A stretch of 64,000 nt of DNA, from the NCBI GenBank assembly GCA_029946065.1, contig JAQSDU010000015.1:1-64000 (forward strand), written 5' to 3'. The translations under genes were made by a program, and so were the position numbers. Each line of letters starts with the position of its first letter. Within the stretch, counting starts at the first letter, position 1. The notes beneath the pieces were generated by a model. It was not told where the DNA came from, did not search any database, and saw only the letters and a list, made by a program, of their open reading frames with translations. Shown piece by piece: positions 10,048 through 21,874 of this stretch. The DNA comes from Flavobacterium sp. GTDB taxonomy: Bacteria; Bacteroidota; Bacteroidia; Flavobacteriales; Flavobacteriaceae.

Positions 10048-11436
10048 ATGAAATTATACAGTAAAATTATTTTCCTTTCACTCACGTTATCAATATTGAT
10101 TTCGTGTAGTGCTTCCGATAACAATGCCACGTCAAATCCAAGTAATTACGAGCAATACGGCGAATCGTTTACTGCAATGCCAAAAAGTGAAGATGCCATT
10201 ATTTACCAAGTCAATATCCGTGCTTTCAGTCAGCAAGGTACATTAAATGGCGTAAAAGCAAAACTCAACGATATTAAAGATTTGGGTGCAAATGTCATTT
10301 ATCTAATGCCTATTTATCCTGTTGGAACACTTAATTCTGCTGGTGGATTAGGCTCACCTTATGCTGTAAAAGATTACAAAGCCGTAAATCCCGATTTCGG
10401 AACTTTAGAAGATTTACGCAGTCTTGTCACCGAAGCCCATAACATGGGAATGGCAGTAGTTTTAGATTGGGTTGCCAACCACACTGCATGGGACAATGCG
10501 TGGATTACTGAGCATCCGGATTGGTACCAGCATGATCCTGAAAGTGGCGCAATAATTATTCCACCTGGAACGAATTATAACGATGTGGCGCAATTAAATT
10601 TTGATAATAATGACATGCGTGCCGCTATGATAGATGCGATGTCTTATTGGGTTTACAACGCCAATATTGACGGATTCAGATGTGACTATGCCGATGCAGT
10701 GCCACAGAGTTTCTGGACCGATGCGATTGCGACAGTGAGAGCAATCAAAAAGGACCAAAGTTTGCTAATGTTGGCGGAAGGCAGTCGTGTGCATCATTTT
10801 TATGAAGGATTTGATTATACTTTCGGTTTCGGTTACTTCGATGCGTTAAAAAAAGTATATAGCGAAAACAAGCCAGCAACGACCTTACAAGATGCCAATG
10901 CAAGCGAATATGCAAACAATTATAACAACGCTTATAAAATTGTAAGATATACCTCCAATCACGATGTGAACCTTTCGGATGGTACGCCAATTGAGCTTTT
11001 TCATGGAACGAAAGGTTCTGTAGCAGCTTTTGTGGTTGCAGCTTATATGCAATCAGTACCGATGATTTATAACGCACAAGAAATCGGTTATGCCAGCAGA
11101 TTAGGTGTTTTCACGCGCACACCAATCGATTGGAATATGGCAGACGCTACTGTTTTGGCAGAATATAAAAAAATAATCGCTTTTAGAAAAAGTAGTAACG
11201 CCATAAAAACCGGAACTTATAAAGGTTTCAGTGCTGCTAACGTAAGCGCTTTTACAATGGAAACGGCAACAGAAAAAGTCATGGTAATTTCGAATATGAC
11301 CAACACGACCGCCAATTATATCATGCCCGCATCGCTAACAACAACTGCTTGGAAAGATGCCTTCACGGATGTAGCAATGCCTGCAACAAACGAAATAATT
11401 TTAATGCCCTATCAGTATTTAGTATTGAAAAACTAA
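10048..11436 (+). CDS. GH13 alpha-amylase family lipoprotein (SusG-like position)
   Basis: Lipobox LISC; GH13 motifs VLDWVANHT, GFRCDYAD (nucleophile), LMLAEGS (acid/base), YTSNHD. Confidence 0.93.
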   Translation: MKLYSKIIFLSLTLSILISCSASDNNATSNPSNYEQYGESFTAMPKSEDAIIYQVNIRAFSQQGTLNGVKAKLNDIKDLGANVIYLMPIYPVGTLNSAGGLGSPYAVKDYKAVNPDFGTLEDLRSLVTEAHNMGMAVVLDWVANHTAWDNAWITEHPDWYQHDPESGAIIIPPGTNYNDVAQLNFDNNDMRAAMIDAMSYWVYNANIDGFRCDYADAVPQSFWTDAIATVRAIKKDQSLLMLAEGSRVHHFYEGFDYTFGFGYFDALKKVYSENKPATTLQDANASEYANNYNNAYKIVRYTSNHDVNLSDGTPIELFHGTKGSVAAFVVAAYMQSVPMIYNAQEIGYASRLGVFTRTPIDWNMADATVLAEYKKIIAFRKSSNAIKTGTYKGFSAANVSAFTMETATEKVMVISNMTNTTANYIMPASLTTTAWKDAFTDVAMPATNEIILMPYQYLVLKN

Positions 11437-11444
11437 CAATATAA

Positions 11445-13604
<2,160 letters not shown>

Positions 13605-13631
13605 CCGGAATTTTTTATTCCGTATGCATTA

Positions 13632-13645
13632 CGATATCGATATCG
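13632..13645. promoter_or_regulatory. 14-bp perfect palindrome CGATATCGATATCG between GH97 gene and SusF-like gene
   Basis: Seen directly; possible operator, function unknown. Confidence 0.3.
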
Positions 13646-13698
13646 AAAAAAAATAAACAATAATTATTAACCATCAACCAATTTAAATTTTAAACATT

Positions 13699-14925
13699 AT
13701 GAAAAAAATTACCTTATTAATGATTTGTCTAACGACAATGTTTGTGGCAAATGCACAGCTTAATTCAGTGGCAATTGTCGGTGACGGTGCGGGCGGTTGG
13801 CCAGCCAATACTCCTGGTGAAGTTGATGCCAAACAGATGAGTACAACTGATGGTGTTCACTGGACATATGATAACCTTGGGGTTACAACCGGTTCTATCA
13901 AATTTCGCGGAAATAATGCGTGGGCGTTGCCGTACAACTGGGGTGGAGGTCCATGGCCTTCTGGAACCACAACTGTCGATGGACCCGGAATTACTTCGGT
14001 TCAAGGCGTATATGACGTTACTTTTAACAGTAACACAGGAGAATATAGTTTTATTGTTCAAACCGGTGTATATCCCGTAATGGCATTGATTGGTGAAGCT
14101 ACACCGGGAGGTTGGGATGCTGATACCGACATGACTACTTTAGACGGAATCACTTATTCGATTGTAGGAGTTCCATTGACTCCGGGTCAGTTAAAGTTCC
14201 GTCAGGACCACTCATGGACAGCAACAACCAATTGGGGTGGAGACAACTGGCCAACAGGAACCGGAATTGTTGACGAACAAGGCGGTGCCATTGATGTCGC
14301 TATTGCTGGCTCTTACAATGTTACTTTTAATAGAAATACATTGGCTTACAATTTCTATTTTCCAACTATTGCTTATGTTGGCGATGCAACTCCTACAGGA
14401 TGGCCTACAGGTGCTCAGGGCGAGGTCGATGCACAGCAAATGACTACTACAGACGGTGTGAATTATTCCATCAGCAGTATTGTTCTGAGTTCCGCTAATT
14501 CTAAATTTCGTGCAGAAAATGCTTGGGCACGTCAGTGGGGTGGTACTACAAATCCTGGATTCCCAACAGGCGTAGGAGCTCAAAGCGGTAACGATATTTT
14601 TGTGAATCCTGCAAGTACTTATAGTGTCGCACTTAATATTGCTACAGGCGATTATAGTTTTACAGACATCTTAGGCGTAAATACCCTTGCTGCGCCAAGC
14701 TTTAAAGTATATCCAAATCCGACAGAGAACATCTGGAATTTTAGCGCTTCAACCGGAAATATCAAAACTATTCAGATTGCTGATGTTACCGGAAAAATCG
14801 TTATGACCGTGACTTCTGATAATCAAAATACTAATGTTGACGGTTCTCAATTGAGCACAGGCGTATATTTTGCGAAAGTATCAACTGAAACAGCAGTAAA
14901 CACTATAAAGCTTATTAAAAACTAA
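13699..14925 (+). CDS. T9SS-secreted protein with three SusE/SusF-like modules
   Basis: Signal peptide; three repeats (VAIVGDGAGGWP..., MALIGEATPGGWD..., IAYVGDATPTGWP...), each with KFR and NWGG/QWGG motifs; C-terminal type A sorting domain (FKVYPNPTENIWNF...VTGKIV...GVYFAKV...IKLIKN). Confidence 0.85.
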   Translation: MKKITLLMICLTTMFVANAQLNSVAIVGDGAGGWPANTPGEVDAKQMSTTDGVHWTYDNLGVTTGSIKFRGNNAWALPYNWGGGPWPSGTTTVDGPGITSVQGVYDVTFNSNTGEYSFIVQTGVYPVMALIGEATPGGWDADTDMTTLDGITYSIVGVPLTPGQLKFRQDHSWTATTNWGGDNWPTGTGIVDEQGGAIDVAIAGSYNVTFNRNTLAYNFYFPTIAYVGDATPTGWPTGAQGEVDAQQMTTTDGVNYSISSIVLSSANSKFRAENAWARQWGGTTNPGFPTGVGAQSGNDIFVNPASTYSVALNIATGDYSFTDILGVNTLAAPSFKVYPNPTENIWNFSASTGNIKTIQIADVTGKIVMTVTSDNQNTNVDGSQLSTGVYFAKVSTETAVNTIKLIKN

Positions 14926-14949
14926 GCTGCATTTTTTTTAAATCTAAAT

Positions 14950-14985
14950 AAACCGCCTCGGCATTATTGTTGAGACGGTTTTTTT
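14950..14985 (+). terminator. Terminator at end of Sus-like locus
   Basis: AACCGCCTC ... GAGACGGTT followed by T-run (one G-T pair). Confidence 0.75.
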
Positions 14986-15253
14986 ATTTGTTGAATGTGC
15001 TTTATCTATAACAATTATACTTTTTGCGGTACAGTACTTTCAGGAGACTACAAAACGGACCAAGAAAAAAATAGGAGCCGATCACTTCGTTAGTTCGGAT
15101 AAAGCCTCAGTTCCGAAATTGGCTTTAAAATAAAAGCTTTTAATAATTACAATTTCTTAAACTAATAGAAAACTTCACTTCTTATTCAATCTGTAAGTTT
15201 GCCTAACATTAATAAGTTGATCCAATTATCTACTTAACACAATAAAAGGCCCC

Positions 15254-15361
15254 ATGGAAACAAATCAAATTGTAATTATCGTTATCGATGCGCTTGCATT
15301 AGTACTAATATCTTTTTTAGTCGTAAGGAACCTAAAGGTCAGAAAAAAATGGAATATTTGA
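15254..15361 (+). CDS. Putative 35-aa single-TM small membrane protein (METNQIVIIVIDALALVLISFLVVRNLKVRKKWNI)
   Basis: ORF below track cutoff; hydrophobic core followed by basic RNLKVRKK tail. Confidence 0.4.
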   Translation: METNQIVIIVIDALALVLISFLVVRNLKVRKKWNI

Positions 15362-15581
15362 AAAGGTCACTTGTCAGAAAAATCTATATTTTATTGATAG
15401 AAATTTAACATATAACGACTTTATCAGTAGCCAATATCAAATTATTGTAAAGTTTTTTTTTAGCCAATTGTAACCTGAAATTTTAAATTATTTTTGACTA
15501 ACACAATAATGTTTTTGTTGTAAAAACAACTAAAATCATACTTCTGTTTACTCTTGAATCAGCAAAATTACAATCTAAATT

Positions 15582-16790
15582 ATGACAGAAATAAAAAAAT
15601 TAGTTCGAATTACAACTGTGCCCTTATCGATTGATACTTTGTTAAAAGGCCAGTTAGGATTTATGAACTCTTTTTATGACGTCACAGCTGTGTCATCAGA
15701 TCATGATTACTTAGCCAGGTGTGCCAAGACAGAAAAGGTTAAGTTTCGCCACATCGAAATGACCAGAAAAATAACCCCGGCAAAAGATTTAATTGCATTG
15801 GTTAAATTGTTTTATTTTTTTAAAAATGAAAAACCTCATATTGTACATTCTCACACGCCAAAAGCGGGTTTGCTTGCGATGATTGCCGCGAAATGTGCCG
15901 GTGTTCCTATAAGGCTGCATACCGTTGGTGGTATGCCATTGATGGAAACAAGTGGGTTGAAACGGAAAGTTTTACAGCTTGTCGAAAAACTTACTTATTA
16001 CTGCGCAAATAAGATTTTCCCAAATTCTAAAGGACTTTATGACTTTATCCTGGATAGTGATTTGGCAACGCCTGAAAAATTAAAATTTATGGCGAACGGA
16101 AGTACAAATGGTATCAATACCGCCCATTTTTCGCCTGACAGTGTCTCTCAGGAAGTACAGAAATCGCTGAAATCCAAATTGGAAATCGCAGACGATGATT
16201 TCGTGATAGTTTTTGTAGGGCGCATGGTTGGCGATAAAGGCATCAATGAACTTGCACTTGCTTTCCGCAATGTCACTACTACTAATAAAAAATTGAAACT
16301 CCTTTTTGTAGGAATGCAGGAAAGCGTAGATCCATTAAGCAAAGTAACTCAAAAGGAAATAAAAGAAAACGAAAATATAATTGCCGTTGGCTTTCAAAGT
16401 GACATCCGTCCCTACTTGGCGATTAGTAACGCCTTAATTTTACCAACCTATCGAGAAGGCTTTCCGAATGTTGTTTTACAAGCAGGCGCAATGGGTTTAC
16501 CGGTTATTGTTACCGATATCAATGGTTGTAATGAAATAGTAACAAATGGGAAGAATGGCATCATAATTCCTGTGAAAAATGTATTAGAAATAGAGTTGGC
16601 AATTTTGGAAATGGTTAATGATAAAGCATATTACAATGCATTAAAAGTTAATGCAAGACCTATGATAACCTCCAGATATGAGCAACATATTATGTGGAAC
16701 GCAATACTGCAGGAATACCAGTCACATGAAAAAGAAGTAATGATTAAAAAAGCGGATAAGAAATTCAAACTGATCTATTCGAGAGCCTAG
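15582..16790 (+). CDS. Glycosyltransferase family 4 (EPS)
   Basis: GT-B motifs: HSHTPKAGLLAMIAAKCAGVPIRLHTVGG, VFVGRMVGDKGINEL, ALILPTYREGFPNVVLQAGAMGLPVIVTDINGCNEIV. Confidence 0.9.
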   Translation: MTEIKKLVRITTVPLSIDTLLKGQLGFMNSFYDVTAVSSDHDYLARCAKTEKVKFRHIEMTRKITPAKDLIALVKLFYFFKNEKPHIVHSHTPKAGLLAMIAAKCAGVPIRLHTVGGMPLMETSGLKRKVLQLVEKLTYYCANKIFPNSKGLYDFILDSDLATPEKLKFMANGSTNGINTAHFSPDSVSQEVQKSLKSKLEIADDDFVIVFVGRMVGDKGINELALAFRNVTTTNKKLKLLFVGMQESVDPLSKVTQKEIKENENIIAVGFQSDIRPYLAISNALILPTYREGFPNVVLQAGAMGLPVIVTDINGCNEIVTNGKNGIIIPVKNVLEIELAILEMVNDKAYYNALKVNARPMITSRYEQHIMWNAILQEYQSHEKEVMIKKADKKFKLIYSRA

Positions 16791-16840
16791 CGTTTACAGA
16801 ATGATTTTAAAGTGCAAACGACCAACAAAAAAACTACATT

Positions 16841-17497
16841 ATGAATACGAAAAAACTATATATTTTTGGAGCAAGTGGTCACGGAAAAGTAGTTCGTGAG
16901 TTGGTGGAAAGCAACAATCATAAAGTAGCAGCTTTTTTCGACGATAACCCGCAAAAATCGTATTGTGGACTGACACCTATCTTCAACACTACTGATATCA
17001 TTAATCCCAGTACTAATGATGCTATTATAATTGCGGTAGGTAATAATTACTCACGAAAAGAAATCAGCAAAAGGTTATACAATTATAATTTTTTCACAAG
17101 CATTCACAAAAGTGCCTTCGTTTCAACTTCGGCAAAAATAGGCGAGGGCACGGTTATATTGGTCAATGCTGTCATTAATACCGATGCTCAGATTGGAAAC
17201 CATGTTATTATTAATTCTGCTGCAGTGGTAGAACATGATTGCGTTATAGAAGATTATGTTCATATTTCTCCAGGCGCTATTTTATCGGGAAATATTCATG
17301 TTGGGAAAGGAACACACATCGGTTCTGGGGCAACTGTAATTCCAGGAGTAAAAATAGGTAAATGGTGTACGATTGGCGCCGGCACAATAGTGCTTAATGA
17401 TGTGCCTGATGGCGCAACTTTAATCGGTAATCCCGGAAGAATTATTAAGTACAATTATGCCTATATTGAAGAACCTGCGATTTTGAAAATTGGCTAA
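16841..17497 (+). CDS. NeuD/PglD-family sugar O/N-acetyltransferase
   Basis: N-terminal KLYIFGASGHGKVV, C-terminal left-handed beta-helix hexapeptide repeats. Confidence 0.88.
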   Translation: MNTKKLYIFGASGHGKVVRELVESNNHKVAAFFDDNPQKSYCGLTPIFNTTDIINPSTNDAIIIAVGNNYSRKEISKRLYNYNFFTSIHKSAFVSTSAKIGEGTVILVNAVINTDAQIGNHVIINSAAVVEHDCVIEDYVHISPGAILSGNIHVGKGTHIGSGATVIPGVKIGKWCTIGAGTIVLNDVPDGATLIGNPGRIIKYNYAYIEEPAILKIG

Positions 17498-17621
17498 ATA
17501 TTTCAATACGAAAGATACTTCTAAGACAAAATACTTCTTACAATTTCCCTAAATGTTTTCCATTTGTAAATATAAAATGGCTAGGAACGAGGAGATTGTT
17601 TTTTTAATATACAAATGGGAT

Positions 17622-20000
17622 TTAGCTTTTCTTGGAGGTAAATCGATTCAACCAGTGCTTTACTTTAGAAGTTAATTTAGGCGCAGTATTAGCATCATCA
17701 TTTTCATAGCCATATCCGTAGCCATAATTATAAGAATAACCATATCTGTAGCCTTTGTTCTGTCCTACATCGTTTAGAATAATACCAATATTTTTGATAG
17801 CATTGAAATCTTTTAAATTTGAAATGAATTTCAGCAGTTTCTTTTCCGTATAATTCGCTCTGATCACATAAAGTATGGAGTCTGACAGATGGGTAATCAA
17901 CGTTGTATCCGTTATGAGTAAAGTAGGCGCTGTATCGACAATAACATAATCATATTCTTTTTTCAAAGCGGCTATCAGTAAATCAAAGCGGCCATTAGAT
18001 AGCAGTTCAGCCGGATTAGGTGGAATAATACCTGAAAAAATAACATCAAATTTTAAATTCCCGCCTCCCAGATTTTTTGTTTTTATATCATCAATTTGAG
18101 TAGCAGGGTCGAATAAAAAATTACTTACACCCTTTGTATTAAAACGATCTACATTAAGTGTTTTGTGCAGTTGTGGATTCCTTAAATCTGCTCCAACCAG
18201 AATTACTTTTTTATCTAATGCCGAAAGCGTTAGCGCTAAATTTATTGAAACAAACGTTTTGCCCTCACCTTTAATGGTAGAAGTAACAAAAAGAACTTTT
18301 GCGGCATCACTTGCAGGAACAATATACTTGATATTGGTTCTTAAAATCCGGAATGATTCTGATAAAACTGAGCGGTCAATAAACTCTATTGTTTTATTTT
18401 CGGATTCGATATATGGAATTTCTGCGATTAATGTAATATCGGGAATTCCGGCTTTAAGGTCTTCTTTGGTATGTATTTTTGTGTCTAAAATATTGTAAAC
18501 ATAAATGATTCCAAATGGCAATAACAAGCCTAATAGCAACGCTGTAAGATAGATTCCTTTTTGCTGTGGTCCAATCGGTTCGGCAGTATAAATAGCATAA
18601 TCAACAACTTTAACGGAAGGATTTATAATCGCTAAGTTGATGGCCGCTTCTTCCCGTTTTTGCAACAATAAAATGTATAGGCTTTCTTTTATCGATTGCT
18701 GCCTTTCAATTGACCGCAACGATTTTTCATTCGAAGGCATTTTTCCATATTTCACTTTTTCTAGCGAACTGATCCTGTTGAGTTCTTCTTTGTTAAATTC
18801 AAGTGTTTTTTGATAGCCTATTATAGAAGCTTTTATGTTGTTTTTTATTTGTAATGCCTGACTTGAAGCTTCTTTTACCATCGGATTGGCTTCGCCTCCT
18901 CCTGCGTTGAGTAATTTATTGCGTTTTAAAATCTGATCGTTGTAGTTGGCGACCAACCCGTTGATTTCATTGTTTTCTATCCCGATATTTGATGGTAATA
19001 ATTCATATCCAACGGTTTTGTTTAGCGTTAGCAGCATGATCTTTGAAAGTGCTACTTGTGCTTTTGCATTATCAAGCTTTGTTTCGGATTCGTGGTAGGT
19101 CTGCATTGATAATCCCGCATCAGATTCAATATAGCTAAGTTCATTTTCTTTTTTGTAATTGGCTTTGTTGCGTTCGATCGAATCCAGTTCATTAAATAGA
19201 TACTCAAACCTTTCATCGACAAATTCGATGGTTTTTTTGAATACTAATTGCCTGTCTTTTATTCCATCTTCATTAAAAACATTAATTAAGGTATTGACAA
19301 TTGTATTGATCTTATCGCTGTTCTCTCCAATTAGTGAGATTTTTAAAATTTCACTTTGATTGCCGACATAATCAATTTCTAAATTTCTGGCTATCGACTG
19401 GATAAGATTTTTCTCTTTAATTAGCGTTATGAGGTAACTTTTTCCGTTTATTTTTGAAGGAAGTGTATTGCTATTCAGGATCAGTTTAAAAGGAATTGGA
19501 GCATCAAAATTGGTTACTCCGAAGTGAAATTCTTTTGGATTCCCGGCGATTGTATAACCGTTTTCAGTAATGGTGATCTCGAAAGATGTTGATTTATCAG
19601 ATAAGGAGTCTTTTTCTACCGCCCATACTACTTTAAAAGGAGCATTTTTCCATAGTTCATTCGACTTTATTTTTCCAACACTATAAATTGTAGTGGTTAA
19701 GTGCAGGCTGTCTGCCACCGCACCAATTATTCTCGAAGACTTCATGATCTCTATCTGGTTCTCCAGATTTACTTTTCCGCTGCCGAAAATCGAAACACCT
19801 TCAGTAGGCAGTTTAAATGCAGCGTTAGAATTATCTAATATTTGGATTTTCGCCGCAGTCTGGTATAAGTCTTTGGTGTATCTTAAAAAGAAATAAGTAA
19901 TAAACAAGGCAACAAAAACAGATAAAACAATCCAATACCAATGTCTTAAATACTTGAATAACTCGTCTTTGATGTTAATTTTGAATCCTTGACTTTCCAT
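17622..20000 (-). CDS. Polysaccharide co-polymerase / tyrosine autokinase (Wzc-like)
   Basis: Wzz domain, GNVR-like region, Walker motifs (VTSTIKGEGKTFVSINLA, VILVGADLRNPQLH, YVIVDTAP), C-terminal Tyr cluster YRYGYSYNYGYGYGYE. Confidence 0.93.
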   Translation of the reverse strand: MESQGFKINIKDELFKYLRHWYWIVLSVFVALFITYFFLRYTKDLYQTAAKIQILDNSNAAFKLPTEGVSIFGSGKVNLENQIEIMKSSRIIGAVADSLHLTTTIYSVGKIKSNELWKNAPFKVVWAVEKDSLSDKSTSFEITITENGYTIAGNPKEFHFGVTNFDAPIPFKLILNSNTLPSKINGKSYLITLIKEKNLIQSIARNLEIDYVGNQSEILKISLIGENSDKINTIVNTLINVFNEDGIKDRQLVFKKTIEFVDERFEYLFNELDSIERNKANYKKENELSYIESDAGLSMQTYHESETKLDNAKAQVALSKIMLLTLNKTVGYELLPSNIGIENNEINGLVANYNDQILKRNKLLNAGGGEANPMVKEASSQALQIKNNIKASIIGYQKTLEFNKEELNRISSLEKVKYGKMPSNEKSLRSIERQQSIKESLYILLLQKREEAAINLAIINPSVKVVDYAIYTAEPIGPQQKGIYLTALLLGLLLPFGIIYVYNILDTKIHTKEDLKAGIPDITLIAEIPYIESENKTIEFIDRSVLSESFRILRTNIKYIVPASDAAKVLFVTSTIKGEGKTFVSINLALTLSALDKKVILVGADLRNPQLHKTLNVDRFNTKGVSNFLFDPATQIDDIKTKNLGGGNLKFDVIFSGIIPPNPAELLSNGRFDLLIAALKKEYDYVIVDTAPTLLITDTTLITHLSDSILYVIRANYTEKKLLKFISNLKDFNAIKNIGIILNDVGQNKGYRYGYSYNYGYGYGYENDDANTAPKLTSKVKHWLNRFTSKKS

Positions 20001-20009
20001 TAAGATTGA

Positions 20010-20765
20010 TTATTTTGCTAATACTAAAACCGCTATAATAGTTGAAAGAGCCACTGAAATTGTAGTCATCAGTGTACCAAAATTACCAATATAGCCTGCA
20101 GATTTTACTTTTGTATCGTTTGGATTTACATAAATAATATCATTCGGTTTTACATAATAGTATGGAGAATCAAACCATTTTTTTGAAGTAAGATCAAGCG
20201 TTACATACGCTTTATTATTATTTTCCTCTCGAATGATCAGCACATTTTCTCTTTTTCCATAAATAGTAAGATCTCCGGCATAACCTAATGCTTGAAGTAA
20301 ACTGATGTTTTGTTCGGTAAAATTATAAGTGCCGGGTTTATTCACCTCGCCTAAAATAGTGAACTTGGCGTTCAATAAACGCACTGTAACAATTGGGTTG
20401 GTCAGGTGGTTTTCGTCAATTAATTTTTTGGTTAACAGATTTTCAATTTCGATCATTGTTAAGTCTTTCACCTGAATTTTTCCTAAGATCGGCATCGTAA
20501 TCATTCCATTTAAGCCTACCAGATAACCCAAACTTGGGGTTGTAGGGCTTTGGTTTAGGTTATATTCCGCAGCCAATTCTGGCACATTTGAAGATACTAC
20601 GATGCTTAAAATATCATTGACTTGTATCTTTCCTTCTGCGTAGACAATTTTGTCTTGCTTGTTGACCTCTAGGTCACTAAAATAAAGCACTTCCTTTTTA
20701 GATGAACAACTGGTTAAAGCAATCGTGAACATTATTATTAAAAGGAAATAGTTGTGTTTGAACAT
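20010..20765 (-). CDS. Polysaccharide export outer membrane lipoprotein (Wza-like)
   Basis: Lipobox TSC, Poly_export motif (IQVNDILSIVVSS), SLBB motif (FTILGEVNKPGTYNF), C-terminal TM. Confidence 0.92.
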   Translation of the reverse strand: MFKHNYFLLIIMFTIALTSCSSKKEVLYFSDLEVNKQDKIVYAEGKIQVNDILSIVVSSNVPELAAEYNLNQSPTTPSLGYLVGLNGMITMPILGKIQVKDLTMIEIENLLTKKLIDENHLTNPIVTVRLLNAKFTILGEVNKPGTYNFTEQNISLLQALGYAGDLTIYGKRENVLIIREENNNKAYVTLDLTSKKWFDSPYYYVKPNDIIYVNPNDTKVKSAGYIGNFGTLMTTISVALSTIIAVLVLAK

Positions 20766-20880
20766 TATTAAATTGTATAGTTTGACTTAGTGCTTTGGTC
20801 TAAATATTATTGCATTTTTAGACCTCTAAGTTAAATATTAATTCTATTTCTGACCTTTTTATTTTGTCAGTATTTTTTTT

Positions 20881-21588
20881 CTAATTTTTTCCTAGAGAAT
20901 AAGTGATCCCGATTGTTCCGTTTAGCATTTTGCCGGATAGGTTATCGTTTTCTTCGGCAACATGCCCGTCCCAGGTATGATTCTGGCGATAGTTGTGAAA
21001 AGAACTGAAATCGAAAAAAAGCGCGCTCTTCTTAGAAATACGGTATGTCGGCATAACACCTAATACTAAACCACCAATAAGATCCGGCGAACCAATGGTT
21101 TCGTTTTCGGTGGTTTTAATCGTTTTAAGGCTTCCTAAATTGACACCGCCGTGAAATAGTATATTGAATTTTGGCTCTTCTTTAGCATTATAAAATCGGG
21201 TAAGATTGACCAAAAGTTGTACTGATACCCTGAAGAAACCGGTTTCAAAGGTTTTACTTTTTGTATCCAGATTTTTAAAACGATCAAAACTTATATCGCT
21301 TTTTATGCCATAATTTCTAGAAAAAAAATAAGACGCACCCAACCTAAAAGAATTTAGCGACAATTTTCCAAACGGTCTATTATTAAGTGTCGAATAGTAG
21401 CCATCTTTATATGGACCTACACCATGGCTGTAACCGAATCCTCCCTCTAACCGCCATTTTGTAAAAGTTGATGTGGTGATACTATCGTTTTGTTCCTGCC
21501 CGAAAAACGTATTAAAAAAAAGTAAAAGGCATATTAAAAGTAAGTTGTTTTTCATAAAAATGTGAATTTTAGGTTTGCTTTTCGGCAA
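20881..21588 (-). CDS. Outer membrane beta-barrel protein, function unknown
   Basis: Signal peptide, alternating beta pattern, C-terminal GTIGITYSLGKN. Confidence 0.65.
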   Translation of the reverse strand: MPKSKPKIHIFMKNNLLLICLLLFFNTFFGQEQNDSITTSTFTKWRLEGGFGYSHGVGPYKDGYYSTLNNRPFGKLSLNSFRLGASYFFSRNYGIKSDISFDRFKNLDTKSKTFETGFFRVSVQLLVNLTRFYNAKEEPKFNILFHGGVNLGSLKTIKTTENETIGSPDLIGGLVLGVMPTYRISKKSALFFDFSSFHNYRQNHTWDGHVAEENDNLSGKMLNGTIGITYSLGKN

Positions 21589-21874
21589 ATATATTTTATT
21601 TAATAATTAATTTGACACCTACTTTATAATGGTAACAATTTCAAAACCTTTAATTTTCATTAAGGGCGATAATCGGTGATAAGTTAACCTGAATTATTTC
21701 GATTTTTTACATATTTTTAACCTTAAGTTGTTTGCTAATGCTTGATTTTAAAGCCTTTTTGTTTTTTGAAACTGTATGAATTTGCTGATAAAAAATAATT
21801 ACATATTGTTAATTTTAAGTTAACTTCTGTCCGTTTCGTTTTCATTTATTTTGCTCATTTAAAAAGCAAATACC

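Noticed and set aside
15000-15180. Possible gene remnant (NNYTFCGTVLSGDYKTDQEKNRS...)
   Set aside because: Too short and not recognisable by eye; would need a search to support.
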